A stretch of DNA of 64,000 nucleotides from an uncultured Bacteroidales bacterium (GCA_905235375.1 CAJOLH010000015.1:1-64000); one strand, 5' to 3'; shown: positions 43,166-53,669, numbered from the stretch's first letter. A program made the numbers and translations. Notes: generated by a model from the sequence alone, not told the origin.

Positions 43166-44260
43166 ATGGCTACCAAAAGGAAATTCGATCTAAAGGCCAT
43201 TGTCAAGCAACTTTGGCAAAACCGCAGAACACTCTACTGGTGGTGTGGCATCGCTATAGTTCTCGGTGTAATCTTTGCGCTCACGAATCCCAAGGAATAT
43301 ACAGTTACAACGGCTATCGTTCCCGAGCAATCCTCTTCCACAGGTCTGGCCAGTATCGCATCGATGATGGGTGTAAGTCTTGGCAATGTGGAGGGTGGTA
43401 ATGTCGATGCCATGGATCCCTCGATGTTCCCCGACATCGCCGAATCCATCCCCTTCTTGCAGGCGATGATGGCTACTAAAGTCCATACGCTCGAAGACAC
43501 AACTTCGGTGACGCTTCACGATTATCTCAAGACAGAATATGTTCCTTGGACCGTCAAGACTGTCGAAGCTCTCCATAAGTTCAAGGACTTTATCACCAGG
43601 CGCAAGAAACCATCATTCGACAATCAATCAAATGACGGTAAAGAGCCACCGCGTTATATTCTGCTTGGCGAAAAGGAGTTTGGCAGGTTGAAGGGTCTGG
43701 CCCGCAACATCAAGTGTGGACAGAACATGAAGACAGGCATCATTACCATCTCGACCACCTGTCAAGACCCGATGGTAGCCACGATGATGGCCGACAATGC
43801 CATCGACTGCCTGCAGGCAAGTCTTTACGACTATAAGAGTGCCAAGGCCAGAGCCGAACTTGCCGACCTCAACGCCCTCGAAGCCGAACGCCGCCTGGAA
43901 TACGAAAAGCGGCAAAAGAACTATGCCGACTTCCTCAACCAGAATCGTTCGGCCAACAATTATGCAATCACCGCCGAGAAGGATCGACTTGATGCCGAGA
44001 TGACACTCGCGTATCAAGCCCTTCAGCAGGTAACCCAGCAACGTTACCTTGCCGAACAGAGCCTCATTGAGAAGAAGCCATCCTACGCATTGCTGACACC
44101 TCCCACATTCCCTCTGACTGCCAATGGTTCACGCAAGATGGTGGTGATTGTATGGCTGTTTCTCGGCTTCGTTTTCGGTGCAGCATGGATTGTCTATGGT
44201 CGCAAGTACTGGCAATGGACTAAAGACTTTGTGAATGAGCTTAGACGCAACGACTCATAA
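43166..44260 (+). CDS. Wzz-type chain-length/polysaccharide co-polymerase
   Basis: 364 residues. Membrane helix at about 22-42 (WWCGIAIVLGVIFALT), a periplasmic part with coiled coil (about 225-305; LADLNALEAERRLEYEKRQ), and a closing helix at about 322-345 (MVVIVWLFLGFVFGAAWIVY). The motif before the second helix (PPTFPLTANGSRKM) is typical of Wzz. No Walker A or tyrosine-kinase domain is attached and none is encoded nearby. It sets polymer length with the Wzy polymerase. It is eight bases after wza and overlaps the flippase gene by 26 bases. Confidence 0.88.
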   Translation: MATKRKFDLKAIVKQLWQNRRTLYWWCGIAIVLGVIFALTNPKEYTVTTAIVPEQSSSTGLASIASMMGVSLGNVEGGNVDAMDPSMFPDIAESIPFLQAMMATKVHTLEDTTSVTLHDYLKTEYVPWTVKTVEALHKFKDFITRRKKPSFDNQSNDGKEPPRYILLGEKEFGRLKGLARNIKCGQNMKTGIITISTTCQDPMVATMMADNAIDCLQASLYDYKSAKARAELADLNALEAERRLEYEKRQKNYADFLNQNRSANNYAITAEKDRLDAEMTLAYQALQQVTQQRYLAEQSLIEKKPSYALLTPPTFPLTANGSRKMVVIVWLFLGFVFGAAWIVYGRKYWQWTKDFVNELRRNDS

Positions 44261-45782
44261 TCAGGGACGATTAGCCCGAAACACAATAGCGCTGTACCTG
44301 CGTACGGCGCTTATGTTGGTTATCAACCTTTATACTTCCCGCGTCATCCTGCAAGTGCTTGGTGTCGATGACTTTGCCATCTATTCCATCATCGGCAACT
44401 TTGTGGCAATGTTTACGATTGCCACCAGCACTTTGACCGTAGCGACACAGCGATTCATCACAGTAGAAATCGGACGAGGTTCGAAAGAAGACATACGCAG
44501 GACCTTCAGCACAGCGCTGAGCCTTCATCTTTTGATTGCAGTGCTTCTAATCATCATCTGCGAAATCGCAGGTTTATGGTACATCAACAACAAGATGATT
44601 CTACCCGCGTTTCGTGTAGATGCCGCCCAAATGGTCTTCCACTGCTCCCTCATTGCCTTCATCTTCCAATTCATCAGCATTCCTTACACTTCGCTCATCA
44701 TCGCCTATGAGCACATGGGAGCATGGGCGTGGATCAGCATCGTTGAAGTACTGCTCAAACTGGTTGGAGTATTGATTCTTCCTACGCTCCCAAATGGTTT
44801 TGACTACCTTGTCTGGTATGCTGTCTTCATCGTCATTGCAGCTGTTGTAGTCCGTATCTCTTATGGTTTATATTGCCGCTGGCGGTTTCCTTTCTGCTCG
44901 TATAAGTGGAGCCTTGACATAGCACAAACGCGAGAGATGTCAGCGTTCATGGGATGGAATATTTTCGGCATCGGTGCCGATATCGTCAGCAAGCAATTCA
45001 TCACACTCCTGCTAAACGCATTTTTCGCTCTTGCTGTCAATGCAGCACGTGGAATCGCTATTCAAGTCGAGAATGCAGTTGCCAATTTCACCCGTCAGAT
45101 ATCGATGGCTTTCAATCCGCAAATCACAAAGTCCTATAGCAATGGCGATTTCAACCGATTGATATATCTAGTCCGTCTGGGGGCAAAACTCGGATTCTTC
45201 CTCTACCTTATTGTCGCAATCCCCCTCATTGCCGAGACTCCTGCCATCCTATCAGCTTGGCTTGAAGAATATCCGAACTACACCGTTACCTTTGTTCGTC
45301 TATCCCTCGTCAATAATCTCATTATGTCGTTAAGCTATACGCTCGACACAATGATCTTTGCCTCTGGCAGGATACGCGGCATGCAGGTCTGGACAGCCCT
45401 GCTTCTGATGTTATGCTTCCCAATCTCCTACATTTGCTTCTGTCTCGGTCTTCCGCCCTATTACTGCTATCTGGCCACCATCTCGATGACATCCATCCTT
45501 CTAATCATCAAGATCTGGATTGCGACAAACCTCCTTTCTGAATGTCCACTGGGTTTCGTCAGAATGCTCCTAACCAACTGCCTACCTGCTGCAATACTGG
45601 CAGCAGCTCTGCCAACAGCTCTGCACTTCTTAGGCATTGGACAAACTTCTCCCTTGATTTTCGCTTTGCTACAGTGCATCATCTATGTAGTGTGGAGCTT
45701 CGTCACGATTGCTATCGTAGGTCTTGATTCCAAGGAGCGCCAGATGGCCAAACAATACATAATTCGTTTCGTATGTCGATAA
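44235..45782 (+). CDS. wzx: Wzx-type polysaccharide flippase
   Basis: 515 residues with about twelve to fourteen membrane helices of the MATE/MOP type: NTIALYLRTALMLVINLYTS, RVILQVLGVDDFAIYSIIG, AINAARGIAIQ-like AVNAARGIAIQVENAV and ARQISMAFNPQ-like FTRQISMAFNPQITKSYSNG. It moves the lipid-linked repeat unit across the inner membrane. It starts inside the end of the Wzz gene and overlaps the next gene by 10 bases, so it sits tightly in the operon. Confidence 0.88.
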   Translation: MSLDATTHNQGRLARNTIALYLRTALMLVINLYTSRVILQVLGVDDFAIYSIIGNFVAMFTIATSTLTVATQRFITVEIGRGSKEDIRRTFSTALSLHLLIAVLLIIICEIAGLWYINNKMILPAFRVDAAQMVFHCSLIAFIFQFISIPYTSLIIAYEHMGAWAWISIVEVLLKLVGVLILPTLPNGFDYLVWYAVFIVIAAVVVRISYGLYCRWRFPFCSYKWSLDIAQTREMSAFMGWNIFGIGADIVSKQFITLLLNAFFALAVNAARGIAIQVENAVANFTRQISMAFNPQITKSYSNGDFNRLIYLVRLGAKLGFFLYLIVAIPLIAETPAILSAWLEEYPNYTVTFVRLSLVNNLIMSLSYTLDTMIFASGRIRGMQVWTALLLMLCFPISYICFCLGLPPYYCYLATISMTSILLIIKIWIATNLLSECPLGFVRMLLTNCLPAAILAAALPTALHFLGIGQTSPLIFALLQCIIYVVWSFVTIAIVGLDSKERQMAKQYIIRFVCR

Positions 45783-47002
45783 TCAGCACCATCGAACCCT
45801 ATCTAATAATCTTTGGCACAGCCATGGTTATGATGTTGTTGAGCATGTTTGCAGACAATCGTTCAACGACACATAAGATTATGTTCCTGTGCGGATGGAT
45901 TGCCCTCATCATCTTCGTGGGGTTTCGCGACATGTCTGTAGGCAGCGACACCGACAATTATCTTCAATCTTTTCATCATCCAGAGGCAGGTTATGGCGAA
46001 AACGGCCAAACAGATCCCGGTTTCCATCTATACCTGTATCTCACTCACTACCTGTTTTTCGACAACGGAACACTTTTCCTCCTGATTTCAGCAATCATTG
46101 GATTAGGTGGCATAGGCTATTGTATTTGGCATAACTCCAATCAGCCGATGATGTCGCTAATTGCTTTTGTTTCTTTTAGCACGTCTTCAATGTTCTTCTT
46201 CCACACACTCTCCGCTGTTCGCCAATCAATAGCCGAAGGAATATTTCTGATGGCACTGTGCAATTATCTCGGCTCTACTTGTGAGGAGCGCAAGTTACTC
46301 ACTCTTCAAGCTGATGGCAAGACCATAACCGAAAAGGAAGAAGAGGAGATTATGGAGTCACGTAACCGAGGGCTGGCTATCTTGCTTTATATTATCGCAA
46401 TTTCATTCCACGGCTCGGCTCTGGTAATGCTACCTATTATATTTATAGCACCCATACTCAAGAATGTCAGTCAGTGGATATGGTATTTGCTCCTTGTGGG
46501 GAGCTATCTTATTTCAGCATTTAGCCCAATCTCTGCTTCCGATCTTGTCTTTCTATTCTTCTCAATCTTCAGCCGAAACTCAGACAGCTACATAAACCGA
46601 TTCAGTTCCTATAGCAACTTCGAGCAAGGCGAAGTCACCGACATGGGCTTCCTCAATCCAGCTCTCTGGCCATTCACCCTACTTGCCATCATCATCGTAT
46701 GGCGATGTGACAAAGTGCGGCTCCAGTCGCAATGGACCATTCTGTTTCTCCTCTCGGTAATTTTAAACAATCTCTTCAGCGACAACCTAATTTGGGGGCG
46801 ACTCTTCATCTACATTTCCTTGCTTTGTGTCGTTGTGGTTCCCAATGCCATTGAGCAATCCAAAAGCTGGATATTCCGTGGAGGCTTCACACTCTTTGCC
46901 ATCTACTTCATCGTACGAGCTATCAAAATACTGTTCGCTCAATGGCTGGTTCCTGAAGGAAATATTGTAGCACCTTACCAATTCACGGACTTCACGATAT
47001 GA
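45773..47002 (+). CDS. EpsG-family polysaccharide polymerase (Wzy role)
   Basis: 409 residues with about ten membrane segments. EpsG signs: FVGFRDMSVGSDTDNYLQSF (conserved GSDT-x-x-Y), DPGFHLYLYLTHYLFFDNG, and FHTLSAVRQSIAEGIFLMAL with its conserved R-Q. ISFHGSALVMLPIIF follows. It joins repeat units into polymer at the periplasmic face. A short acidic cytoplasmic loop (EKEEEEIMESRNRG) lies near residue 190. It overlaps both neighbours. Confidence 0.82.
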   Translation: MSIISTIEPYLIIFGTAMVMMLLSMFADNRSTTHKIMFLCGWIALIIFVGFRDMSVGSDTDNYLQSFHHPEAGYGENGQTDPGFHLYLYLTHYLFFDNGTLFLLISAIIGLGGIGYCIWHNSNQPMMSLIAFVSFSTSSMFFFHTLSAVRQSIAEGIFLMALCNYLGSTCEERKLLTLQADGKTITEKEEEEIMESRNRGLAILLYIIAISFHGSALVMLPIIFIAPILKNVSQWIWYLLLVGSYLISAFSPISASDLVFLFFSIFSRNSDSYINRFSSYSNFEQGEVTDMGFLNPALWPFTLLAIIIVWRCDKVRLQSQWTILFLLSVILNNLFSDNLIWGRLFIYISLLCVVVVPNAIEQSKSWIFRGGFTLFAIYFIVRAIKILFAQWLVPEGNIVAPYQFTDFTI

Positions 47003-47730
47003 AACATCTCACAGTAATCACAGTTACGTTCAATGCCGAGCAAGCCATTGCCAAGACTCTGCATTCTGTGATGGGCCAGACCGTCTTTGATGATCAAATC
47101 GACTATATCTTGGTGGATGGCGGTTCAAAAGACAAGACGATGGAACTGATAAATCCTTTTGTATCAAAACTGGCCCACCTGTTCCACGAACCTGATCATG
47201 GCATCTTTGACGCGATGAATAAGGGAGCTGCAATCGCTAAGACTCCTTGGCTGATGTTCTTGAATGCAGGTGATGAGTTTTTCGACAATGATACCGTATC
47301 ATCACTACAACTTGCGAGACAAGTACCCGACCATATCATCTACGGAGACTGCATACGAACCTTTGGAGATGGTCGAAGGAAACTCCAGAAAGCAGAACCA
47401 TTCTTCGAAAAAAAAGATTGCGTGCCTGGCATAGGCATCTGTCACCAAAGTATATATATTCCCACCACTTGGATGAATTCACATCCATACCTATGGCAAC
47501 AGTATCCGCACTGTGCCGATTTTGAACAAATTTATTCCTTTTGGAAAGAAGGCCGACGTATGGAATACCTTGATCGTCCTTTATGCTATTATTCATACGG
47601 AGATGGATTCTCATCCAATGTCAAGAATATCCGCGAAGTCTTCGAAGAGAATGCCAGTATAACGAATCAGAAACATTCTTGGCTCTACTACAAACAAAAA
47701 CTGCATCTATGGCTATCATCTCTAAAATAA
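46999..47730 (+). CDS. GT2-family glycosyltransferase
   Basis: 243 residues, GT-A fold. Start [20 protein letters not shown], nucleotide-binding [32 protein letters not shown] and the metal-binding position in [10 protein letters not shown] (about 92). A later [11 protein letters not shown] resembles the acceptor part of WcaA/WcaE-type transferases. The donor sugar is unknown. It overlaps the polymerase gene by four bases and the acyltransferase gene by 22. Confidence 0.85.
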   Translation: MKHLTVITVTFNAEQAIAKTLHSVMGQTVFDDQIDYILVDGGSKDKTMELINPFVSKLAHLFHEPDHGIFDAMNKGAAIAKTPWLMFLNAGDEFFDNDTVSSLQLARQVPDHIIYGDCIRTFGDGRRKLQKAEPFFEKKDCVPGIGICHQSIYIPTTWMNSHPYLWQQYPHCADFEQIYSFWKEGRRMEYLDRPLCYYSYGDGFSSNVKNIREVFEENASITNQKHSWLYYKQKLHLWLSSLK

Positions 47731-48323
47731 TCTATCATCTGAATTGTCTGCGCCTGATGCCTCTTTACGGCATCATGAAGGTTCACCCTCGTCATCGCTT
47801 CTTTGACGAGGAGCGTCAAAACTGGTATCATGCAGTGCTTGGCAAGGAGGGTTGCCGACAGACCTTCAGTGAGAATATGCTACTGCTCACCCTACGAGAG
47901 TATCGTTCTGTTCTATATTGGCGCATGGGTGGACTACGTTATTTCATCTCATGGTTGGCTCCTGGAGAGAGTGTTCTCCACTTGGTTCAGTCGAAGGACA
48001 CTGTAGGTCCAGGTCTCGTCATCCACCATGGTCACTCCACACGTGTCGCCTGCAAAAAGATAGGCTGCAACTGCCAGATATGGCAAAATGTAACCACGGG
48101 GATCAACCGCCCTCTTGTCGGAGATCGTCCTACCATTGGCAACAATGTTCGTATATGTTCAGGAGCCATAGTGCTCGGAGGTATCAACATTGGCAACAAT
48201 GTAACCATTGCGGCTGGTGCTGTAGTGGTCAAGAGTGTACCCGACAATGCTGTAGTTGCTGGAAATCCGGCTAAAATTGTGAAGTTGAATGGAGAGAAGC
48301 TCAGCTCTCCTGTCAATCTTTAA
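47709..48323 (+). CDS. Left-handed beta-helix acyltransferase (CysE-like)
   Basis: 204 residues from the ATG at 47709 ([20 protein letters not shown]), chosen over an upstream in-frame Met deep in the preceding gene. N-terminal helices are followed by hexapeptide turns: [15 protein letters not shown] (with the catalytic His), [59 protein letters not shown]. It has the serine O-acetyltransferase fold. In this locus, O-acetylation of a polysaccharide sugar is more likely than cysteine synthesis (inference from context). Confidence 0.82.
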   Translation: MAIISKIIYHLNCLRLMPLYGIMKVHPRHRFFDEERQNWYHAVLGKEGCRQTFSENMLLLTLREYRSVLYWRMGGLRYFISWLAPGESVLHLVQSKDTVGPGLVIHHGHSTRVACKKIGCNCQIWQNVTTGINRPLVGDRPTIGNNVRICSGAIVLGGINIGNNVTIAAGAVVVKSVPDNAVVAGNPAKIVKLNGEKLSSPVNL

Positions 48324-48327
48324 AGAT

Positions 48328-49338
48328 ATGTTCCGTAAAGTCATCATCATATTATTCTGTTTCCTAACTCCTTCGATATTCTTTGCCCAAAAGGTAAGGA
48401 TATTGGGGTTCGGAAGTAGTTTTATGGAGGATGCATTCTATCGGGTGCCGGAACTGTTGAAAGCAGATACAGCCAAGGTTGAGCTGGCTTTCTTATACAA
48501 GGCTGGATGTTCGCTGGCCGAACATATAGATCTTATGCGCTCTCAAGAACCTATTTATACCTATTATAAATATAATAATGAAATAGGAAAATGGGCAAAG
48601 AGAGACAGCACCAATTCTCGATTTGCACTTCTTGAACACGAATGGGACATTATTGTTCTCCAGCAGTCAGCTTCCGAGTCTGGCCTTTACAGCTCAGTTA
48701 AGAATACCTTGGCTCCCCTCATAGATTCCATCTACCACTATCAGCCTACAGTTCAGTTGGCATGGCACATGACATGGGCTTTTGCCCATAACTCCACACA
48801 TCCCGCTTTCAATGACTATTATAACATTTCACAACAGCTAATGTACTACCAGATTCTTTCGGTCGGCTACAAGATATGTCGTGACGAGTTTGTCGATGAT
48901 TTTCGTTATCTGATACCTTCGGGTCCAGTCATTCAGGCATTAAGGGAGTCATATCTCGAATGCGACAATGACTTCTGCCGCGATGGATACCACATCGACC
49001 TGAATTTGGGAAGGTATGCGATTGCATGCGCGACTTACGAATCGGTGCTCGCGGATGTGCTCAATCACGATATTCGTCAGGTGAACGTTACTCTGGACAA
49101 GGACACGACACATAAGGTTAGTGATTTCGCCTTTATCCGAGAGATAGTGTACGACATCTGTCATAATACGGACAGCTTGATATGGAATTATATCAAGGAT
49201 GACCGTGTTTACAACCGAAGATATTACGACTTGCTGGGTGTTCCCTTACCAGATTTACCGAAGCAGAGAATCGTTGCCGAACAGGAGTTCTACCAATCTG
49301 GACGAACTACCAGCCACCTGATATACAAGAAAGAATAA
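48328..49338 (+). CDS. SGNH/DUF4886-like secreted hydrolase
   Basis: 336 residues from the ATG at 48328 (MFRKVIIILFCFLTPSIFFA), four bases after the acyltransferase stop. After the signal peptide comes RILGFGSSFMEDAFYRVPEL, the DUF4886/SGNH block I (Ser). VLQQSASESGLYSSV and AWHMTWAFAHNSTHPAF follow, then DFCRDGYHIDLNLGRYA, the Asp-x-x-His block. A polysaccharide esterase such as an acetylesterase is the likely role (inference). It is paralogous to the minus-strand gene at 55864-56871, sharing the block order and a C-terminal DFAFIREIVYDICH versus DFEYIKQVAYDVCH. Confidence 0.75.
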   Translation: MFRKVIIILFCFLTPSIFFAQKVRILGFGSSFMEDAFYRVPELLKADTAKVELAFLYKAGCSLAEHIDLMRSQEPIYTYYKYNNEIGKWAKRDSTNSRFALLEHEWDIIVLQQSASESGLYSSVKNTLAPLIDSIYHYQPTVQLAWHMTWAFAHNSTHPAFNDYYNISQQLMYYQILSVGYKICRDEFVDDFRYLIPSGPVIQALRESYLECDNDFCRDGYHIDLNLGRYAIACATYESVLADVLNHDIRQVNVTLDKDTTHKVSDFAFIREIVYDICHNTDSLIWNYIKDDRVYNRRYYDLLGVPLPDLPKQRIVAEQEFYQSGRTTSHLIYKKE

Positions 49339-50495
49339 TGATCAACGTACTGTATATATCCCATGAGACTTATGAGGTAGCTGGCTCGACATTTTCTCTT
49401 GCCAATCACCTGCATGCACTGCGTTCCGAAGTGCATCCACTTGTCGTGTTGCCAAACAAAGGCCCCGCTGCCGACTATCTCCGAAACCTGGGTTATAATG
49501 TCCAGATCGTCCCTTTCAAACTCAACATCTCCCCCAACCGCTTCGCATGGCTCAAACGTCTGCCAAGAATGGTTTATGACGATTGGAAAAACTTGCAGGC
49601 CTGCAGAATCCTTAGGCCTATTATTCACGATTCCCATATCCAAATGATACACACTAATACCAGTGCCACCATCTTTGGATCATATTTGACTCATTACATT
49701 GAAGTTCACGATCACCGACACATTCCGCATGTCTGGCACCTACGAGAATTTCTCGACCTCGATTTTGGTTTCACACCGTTCAATGGATGGCCGCACCTGC
49801 GCAAACTTGTCAATGACGCAGATGCTACCATTTCTATTACACAGGCTGTCCACGACCACTTTATCACCAATTCGGATGATGTACGCCATCATGTGATCAA
49901 CGATGCGGTTTGCAGTATATCACAACTCAGTTGCTCAGCCAAACTGCCATATCTCCTCTTCTGCGGCAAAGTCATCCCCGAGAAGGGTCCTGAGCTTGCC
50001 CTCGACATTTTCCATACGCTGCATCTCAAGCACCCGAATTACCATCTCGTTTATGTCGGAAGTGTAGAAGCCCAATACCAACGATTCCTCGAAACGAAGG
50101 CCAAGGACTACGGTATTTCCGATGCGGTCACTTTCAAGCACTTTCAGACTGATATTCACCCCTTCATATCACAAGCAACAGCACTTCTGATGTGCAGCCG
50201 TAACGAAGCCCAAGGGCGTGTTACTGTCGAAGCAATGTTTTATGGCACCCCTGTCATTGCAATGTCCTCAGGTGGTAGCCTCGAAATTATATCGGACAAC
50301 GTAAATGGGTTGCTGTTCAATACGGTTGAAAAGGGTGCTCAACAATGCAGCAGGATTATCGAAGATACGACACTTGCACAAAGTATCATCAAAAACGCCC
50401 AGCAAACTGCCGCTTCACGATTCAGCGAGGAAGTTTACCGAACGAAAATGGTTAAGATCTATAATTCCCTTCTAAACAATAATTCCACCATTTGA
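49338..50495 (+). CDS. GT4-family glycosyltransferase
   Basis: 385 residues, GT-B fold. Start NVLYISHETYEVAGSTFSL, acceptor-domain HTNTSATIFGSYLTHY and PHVWHLREFLDLDFGF. Donor domain LLFCGKVIPEKGPELALDIF, LLMCSRNEAQGRVTVEAMFYG (EX7E) and NGLLFNTVEKGAQQC. Its start shares one base with the stop of the previous gene, so translation is coupled. Donor and acceptor are unknown. Confidence 0.86.
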   Translation: MINVLYISHETYEVAGSTFSLANHLHALRSEVHPLVVLPNKGPAADYLRNLGYNVQIVPFKLNISPNRFAWLKRLPRMVYDDWKNLQACRILRPIIHDSHIQMIHTNTSATIFGSYLTHYIEVHDHRHIPHVWHLREFLDLDFGFTPFNGWPHLRKLVNDADATISITQAVHDHFITNSDDVRHHVINDAVCSISQLSCSAKLPYLLFCGKVIPEKGPELALDIFHTLHLKHPNYHLVYVGSVEAQYQRFLETKAKDYGISDAVTFKHFQTDIHPFISQATALLMCSRNEAQGRVTVEAMFYGTPVIAMSSGGSLEIISDNVNGLLFNTVEKGAQQCSRIIEDTTLAQSIIKNAQQTAASRFSEEVYRTKMVKIYNSLLNNNSTI

Positions 50496-50498
50496 GTT

Positions 50499-51449
50499 AT
50501 GGATGTCAGTATAGTCATCGTTAATATGAATAAGCCAGACGTACTTCGTATATGTTTGGACAGCATACGTGCTCATACCAACCAAGTGACCTATGAGACA
50601 TTTGTGGTAGCTTACCTCTACAACCCCGACTCGCTCAAGTTATTACGCGTCGAATATCCTTGGGTCTGTTGGCTCGAAAGTAATGAGATACGTGGTTTTA
50701 GTGAGAATAACAACCTCGCTCTTCGGCAGGCTTCTGGCCGATACTGCTTTGTAGTCAACGATGATACAGAGATGCGAATGCCCGTCATTGATCGGCTTGT
50801 CACCGACCTCGACAATGCCGATGACAAGGTAGCTGTCTTCTCCCCCGTCGTATGCAAACCAGATGGCAACATTCAATATGCTGGTCGAAACAGATTCACG
50901 CTTTGGCGCTGTATAAAACTATACTTTAATTGTTGGTCTGATGCAGTAGGCCCTTACACTCATGGTCAAGGAATCTTTCAATCTTACAATATCATTGGAG
51001 CTTCCTTTATGATTCGCACCCACATCTTCCGACAAATGGGATGGTTTGACGAATATTATTTCTTTTGTCCAGAAGACATCGCTCTCTCAACCAGTCTCAA
51101 CCAACAAGGATATGAATGTTGGGTCGATGCTGATGTCTCTATCATCCATTATGAAGGAATGTCTGGTCAATCTTTCTCACGTATCAAGGAAGCCACGCAG
51201 CCTTCAGCCGACATCGGGACCATCCGATTCATTGCTCAGGAAAGTACCCTACGCAAATTGATAATGCGTCTCGCCGTTACTTTATCGAGCATCTTAAAGA
51301 TTATAGCATATACCATTCGTATCGCTTTGAAAAGAGACGTGGAGAAACGGCGCGTCATGCGTTCTGCCCTATTCAATGTAATCTACTATATTTGGACAAA
51401 CAACCCCCCGAAACAAGCGTTTGTCGAATGTTTCTCGGCCATAAAGTGA
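50499..51449 (+). CDS. GT2-family glycosyltransferase, rhamnosyltransferase-like
   Basis: 316 residues. Start DVSIVIVNMNKPDVLRICLD, WLESNEIRGFSENNNLALRQ, metal-binding YCFVVNDDTEM (about 87-91), VAVFSPVVCKPDGNIQYAGR, FNIIGASFM-like YNIIGASFMIRT, and WFDEYYFFCPEDIALS. This layout is that of WbbL/RfbN-type rhamnosyltransferases. The basic C-terminal part may associate with the membrane. It follows the GT4 gene by three bases. Confidence 0.85.
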   Translation: MDVSIVIVNMNKPDVLRICLDSIRAHTNQVTYETFVVAYLYNPDSLKLLRVEYPWVCWLESNEIRGFSENNNLALRQASGRYCFVVNDDTEMRMPVIDRLVTDLDNADDKVAVFSPVVCKPDGNIQYAGRNRFTLWRCIKLYFNCWSDAVGPYTHGQGIFQSYNIIGASFMIRTHIFRQMGWFDEYYFFCPEDIALSTSLNQQGYECWVDADVSIIHYEGMSGQSFSRIKEATQPSADIGTIRFIAQESTLRKLIMRLAVTLSSILKIIAYTIRIALKRDVEKRRVMRSALFNVIYYIWTNNPPKQAFVECFSAIK

Positions 51450-51454
51450 TAATC

Positions 51455-52429
51455 ATGAAACTATTATTGATTGACAACGATACCAGCAATTACGACTTCC
51501 TCGTCGATGGCTTCGATGAGGTAGTCTATTCGCCATCCCGGCAACCTAAGATACTGGGATGGATTGTTGGTGCTTGGCGGGCTATACGGAAGACTCCTAA
51601 TAAGACTGATACTATCGTCTGCTGGTTTGACTTCCAAGCTATTTTGGTCTATTATTTTACCCGCATTTGTCTCTCACGTCGTCGTATCGTTTGCATCAAT
51701 ATCATGCTGAAGGATAAACATACGCTGCTCAATCGGCTTGTCACTCGGCTATACGCTTGCGCACTCCACGACAGAAATCTTGTTGCCACAGTCACTTCCT
51801 TGTCCTATGGCGCATGGCTTGACTCTAAACTCAATGGTAGTTACAGGTTCACCCTCCTTCATGACGTCTATCATCGCTATTATGAGATAGAGACATCTCC
51901 TGCCGACAGTCCTTATATATTCTGTGGTGGCAGGAATGGGCGCGACTGGGAACTGATGTATCAAATTGCAAAACGTATGCCTAATGTGGCATTCAGATTT
52001 GTACTCTCCCCTAATGATATTGTACGCCACAGGTTTCATGAGTTGCACAATGTCACTGTAATGTCAGATCTTCCTCCCCAAGAGTTCCTACATGAGTTGT
52101 CATGCTCCCGGGCAGTATGCCTGCCCCTCGACACAATTGCGCCTGCCGGGTTGATTGTAATGTTTCAAGCAGCTGCAAACCTTCGCCCTGTGCTCATGAC
52201 CGAGACCATCACTACCAGTGAATACATTACCCCCGACAGAGGATATCCTTTAGGAGCCGATCCTGAGCAATGGTGCTCTTCTATACAATACGTTTTGTCG
52301 GATGCCGACAAAGCACGACAAAAGGCTATCGCCCTTCGCACATTCCTTCAAGAGCAATGTTCCGAACAGGTCTTTTGCCGTATTTTAGCAAATCTAATCG
52401 TTTCAAACAATGAGAATTCTTCTGTGTAA
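51455..52429 (+). CDS. GT-B type glycosyltransferase, diverged
   Basis: 324 residues from the ATG at 51455 (MKLLLIDNDTSNYDFLVDGF), chosen because the frame upstream lies inside the previous gene. A Rossmann-like donor half is visible (YIFCGGRNGRDWELMYQIAK, VTVMSDLPPQEFLHELSCSR, CLPLDTIAPAGLIVMFQAAA), but the classical EX7E is absent and LDTIAPAGLIVM takes its place. The N-terminal half has DTIVCWFDFQAILVYYFTRI. It is probably a glycosyltransferase from fold and position; donor unknown. It overlaps the next gene by 20 bases. Confidence 0.7.
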   Translation: MKLLLIDNDTSNYDFLVDGFDEVVYSPSRQPKILGWIVGAWRAIRKTPNKTDTIVCWFDFQAILVYYFTRICLSRRRIVCINIMLKDKHTLLNRLVTRLYACALHDRNLVATVTSLSYGAWLDSKLNGSYRFTLLHDVYHRYYEIETSPADSPYIFCGGRNGRDWELMYQIAKRMPNVAFRFVLSPNDIVRHRFHELHNVTVMSDLPPQEFLHELSCSRAVCLPLDTIAPAGLIVMFQAAANLRPVLMTETITTSEYITPDRGYPLGADPEQWCSSIQYVLSDADKARQKAIALRTFLQEQCSEQVFCRILANLIVSNNENSSV

Positions 52430-53669
52430 TAAATTCTACTATCATCGTGGAGGTGACTGCATCTACACCCTCGAACTTGAGCGGCTGCTGCATCAGCATG
52501 GTCATGACGTGGCCATCTTTGCAATGAAGTATCCTGACAATCTTCCGTCGCCTTGGCAAGATTACTTCCCCAGCGAAGCATCATTCAGTTTTGGACCGAA
52601 GATGATTAATGCTTTGTTTCGCCCTTTGGGTTCTCGTGAAGTGAAAGAGGCTTTCGAGCGGATTATCCAGGATTTCAAACCCGATGTCATACACCTAGGG
52701 AACATCCATTCCCAGCTATCTCCTTTACTGGCTGAAATAGCTCACTCCAGGGGAATACATACAGTCTGGACCCTGCATGACTACAAGCTGCTCTGTCCTC
52801 GTTATGACTGTATGCAACCTAATGGTCTTGTATGCGAAGAGTGCTTCTGCAATCAAAAAGAAGCGACAGGAAAAGCGGTCAAAAGTCCCAATCCCAATGC
52901 TTGTCTCAGGCACCATTGCCTAAAAGGAAGCCTATTGGCCAGTTTCATTGGTTGGGTCGAAATGAAGAAATGGAACTGCGACCGACTGACTCGTATCACC
53001 GACACTTGGATATGCCCCAGCCAATTTATGCTCAAAAAGATGATACAAGGAGGATTCCCGCACGAGAAACTGATACATCTCTGCAACTTCATAGATGTCG
53101 AAAAATGCTTGATGGAGAATTATAGTCAGCGTGAAGACTATTATTGTTTTGTAGGTCGCCTAAGCCACGAAAAAGGAGTCGAAACCCTTATCAATGCGGC
53201 TTCACATCTTCCCTATCGTCTCATAATTATCGGCGATGGTCCTTTGAGAAGCCATCTGAATGAAAAAATCAAGCAATTATGCTGTCAGGATCGCATTCAA
53301 CTCGCAGGGCAGAAGAACTGGGAACAAATCAAGCACCTTGTCGCTCACGCCCGACTGCTGGTTGCGCCCTCGGAATGGTATGAGAATAATCCTCTCTCTA
53401 TCCTTGAAGCTAAATGTTTGGGTACACCTATTATTGGTGCAAGGATTGGAGGTATCCCAGAACTTATCAATCCAATCTCAAACGGCAAAGCATTGGGCGA
53501 AGCTGATGGCGACCTTTTCATCCCTCGCAATGTCCCCGATTTGACTGAAAAGATCAATTTGCTTTGGACGCATCCTTTCAATCATGAACAGATAGCCAAG
53601 AGGTCGCAGCAACGGTTCAGTGCAGAGTCGTATTACGAAAGCCTGATGAAACTTTATGCTCCTTCATGA
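52410..53669 (+). CDS. GT4-family glycosyltransferase
   Basis: 419 residues. N-terminal RILLCNKFYYHRGGDCIYTL, HLGNIHSQLSPLLAEIAH and TVWTLHDYKLLCPRYDCM. A Cys-rich stretch at about 130-172 (CMQPNGLVCEECFCNQKE and CLRHHCLKGS) could bind metal and is often present in this subfamily. Donor domain YYCFVGRLSHEKGVETLINA, IQLAGQKNWEQIKHLVAHAR and ENNPLSILEAKCLGTPIIGA (EX7E). It overlaps the Wzi gene by four bases. Confidence 0.87.
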   Translation: MRILLCNKFYYHRGGDCIYTLELERLLHQHGHDVAIFAMKYPDNLPSPWQDYFPSEASFSFGPKMINALFRPLGSREVKEAFERIIQDFKPDVIHLGNIHSQLSPLLAEIAHSRGIHTVWTLHDYKLLCPRYDCMQPNGLVCEECFCNQKEATGKAVKSPNPNACLRHHCLKGSLLASFIGWVEMKKWNCDRLTRITDTWICPSQFMLKKMIQGGFPHEKLIHLCNFIDVEKCLMENYSQREDYYCFVGRLSHEKGVETLINAASHLPYRLIIIGDGPLRSHLNEKIKQLCCQDRIQLAGQKNWEQIKHLVAHARLLVAPSEWYENNPLSILEAKCLGTPIIGARIGGIPELINPISNGKALGEADGDLFIPRNVPDLTEKINLLWTHPFNHEQIAKRSQQRFSAESYYESLMKLYAPS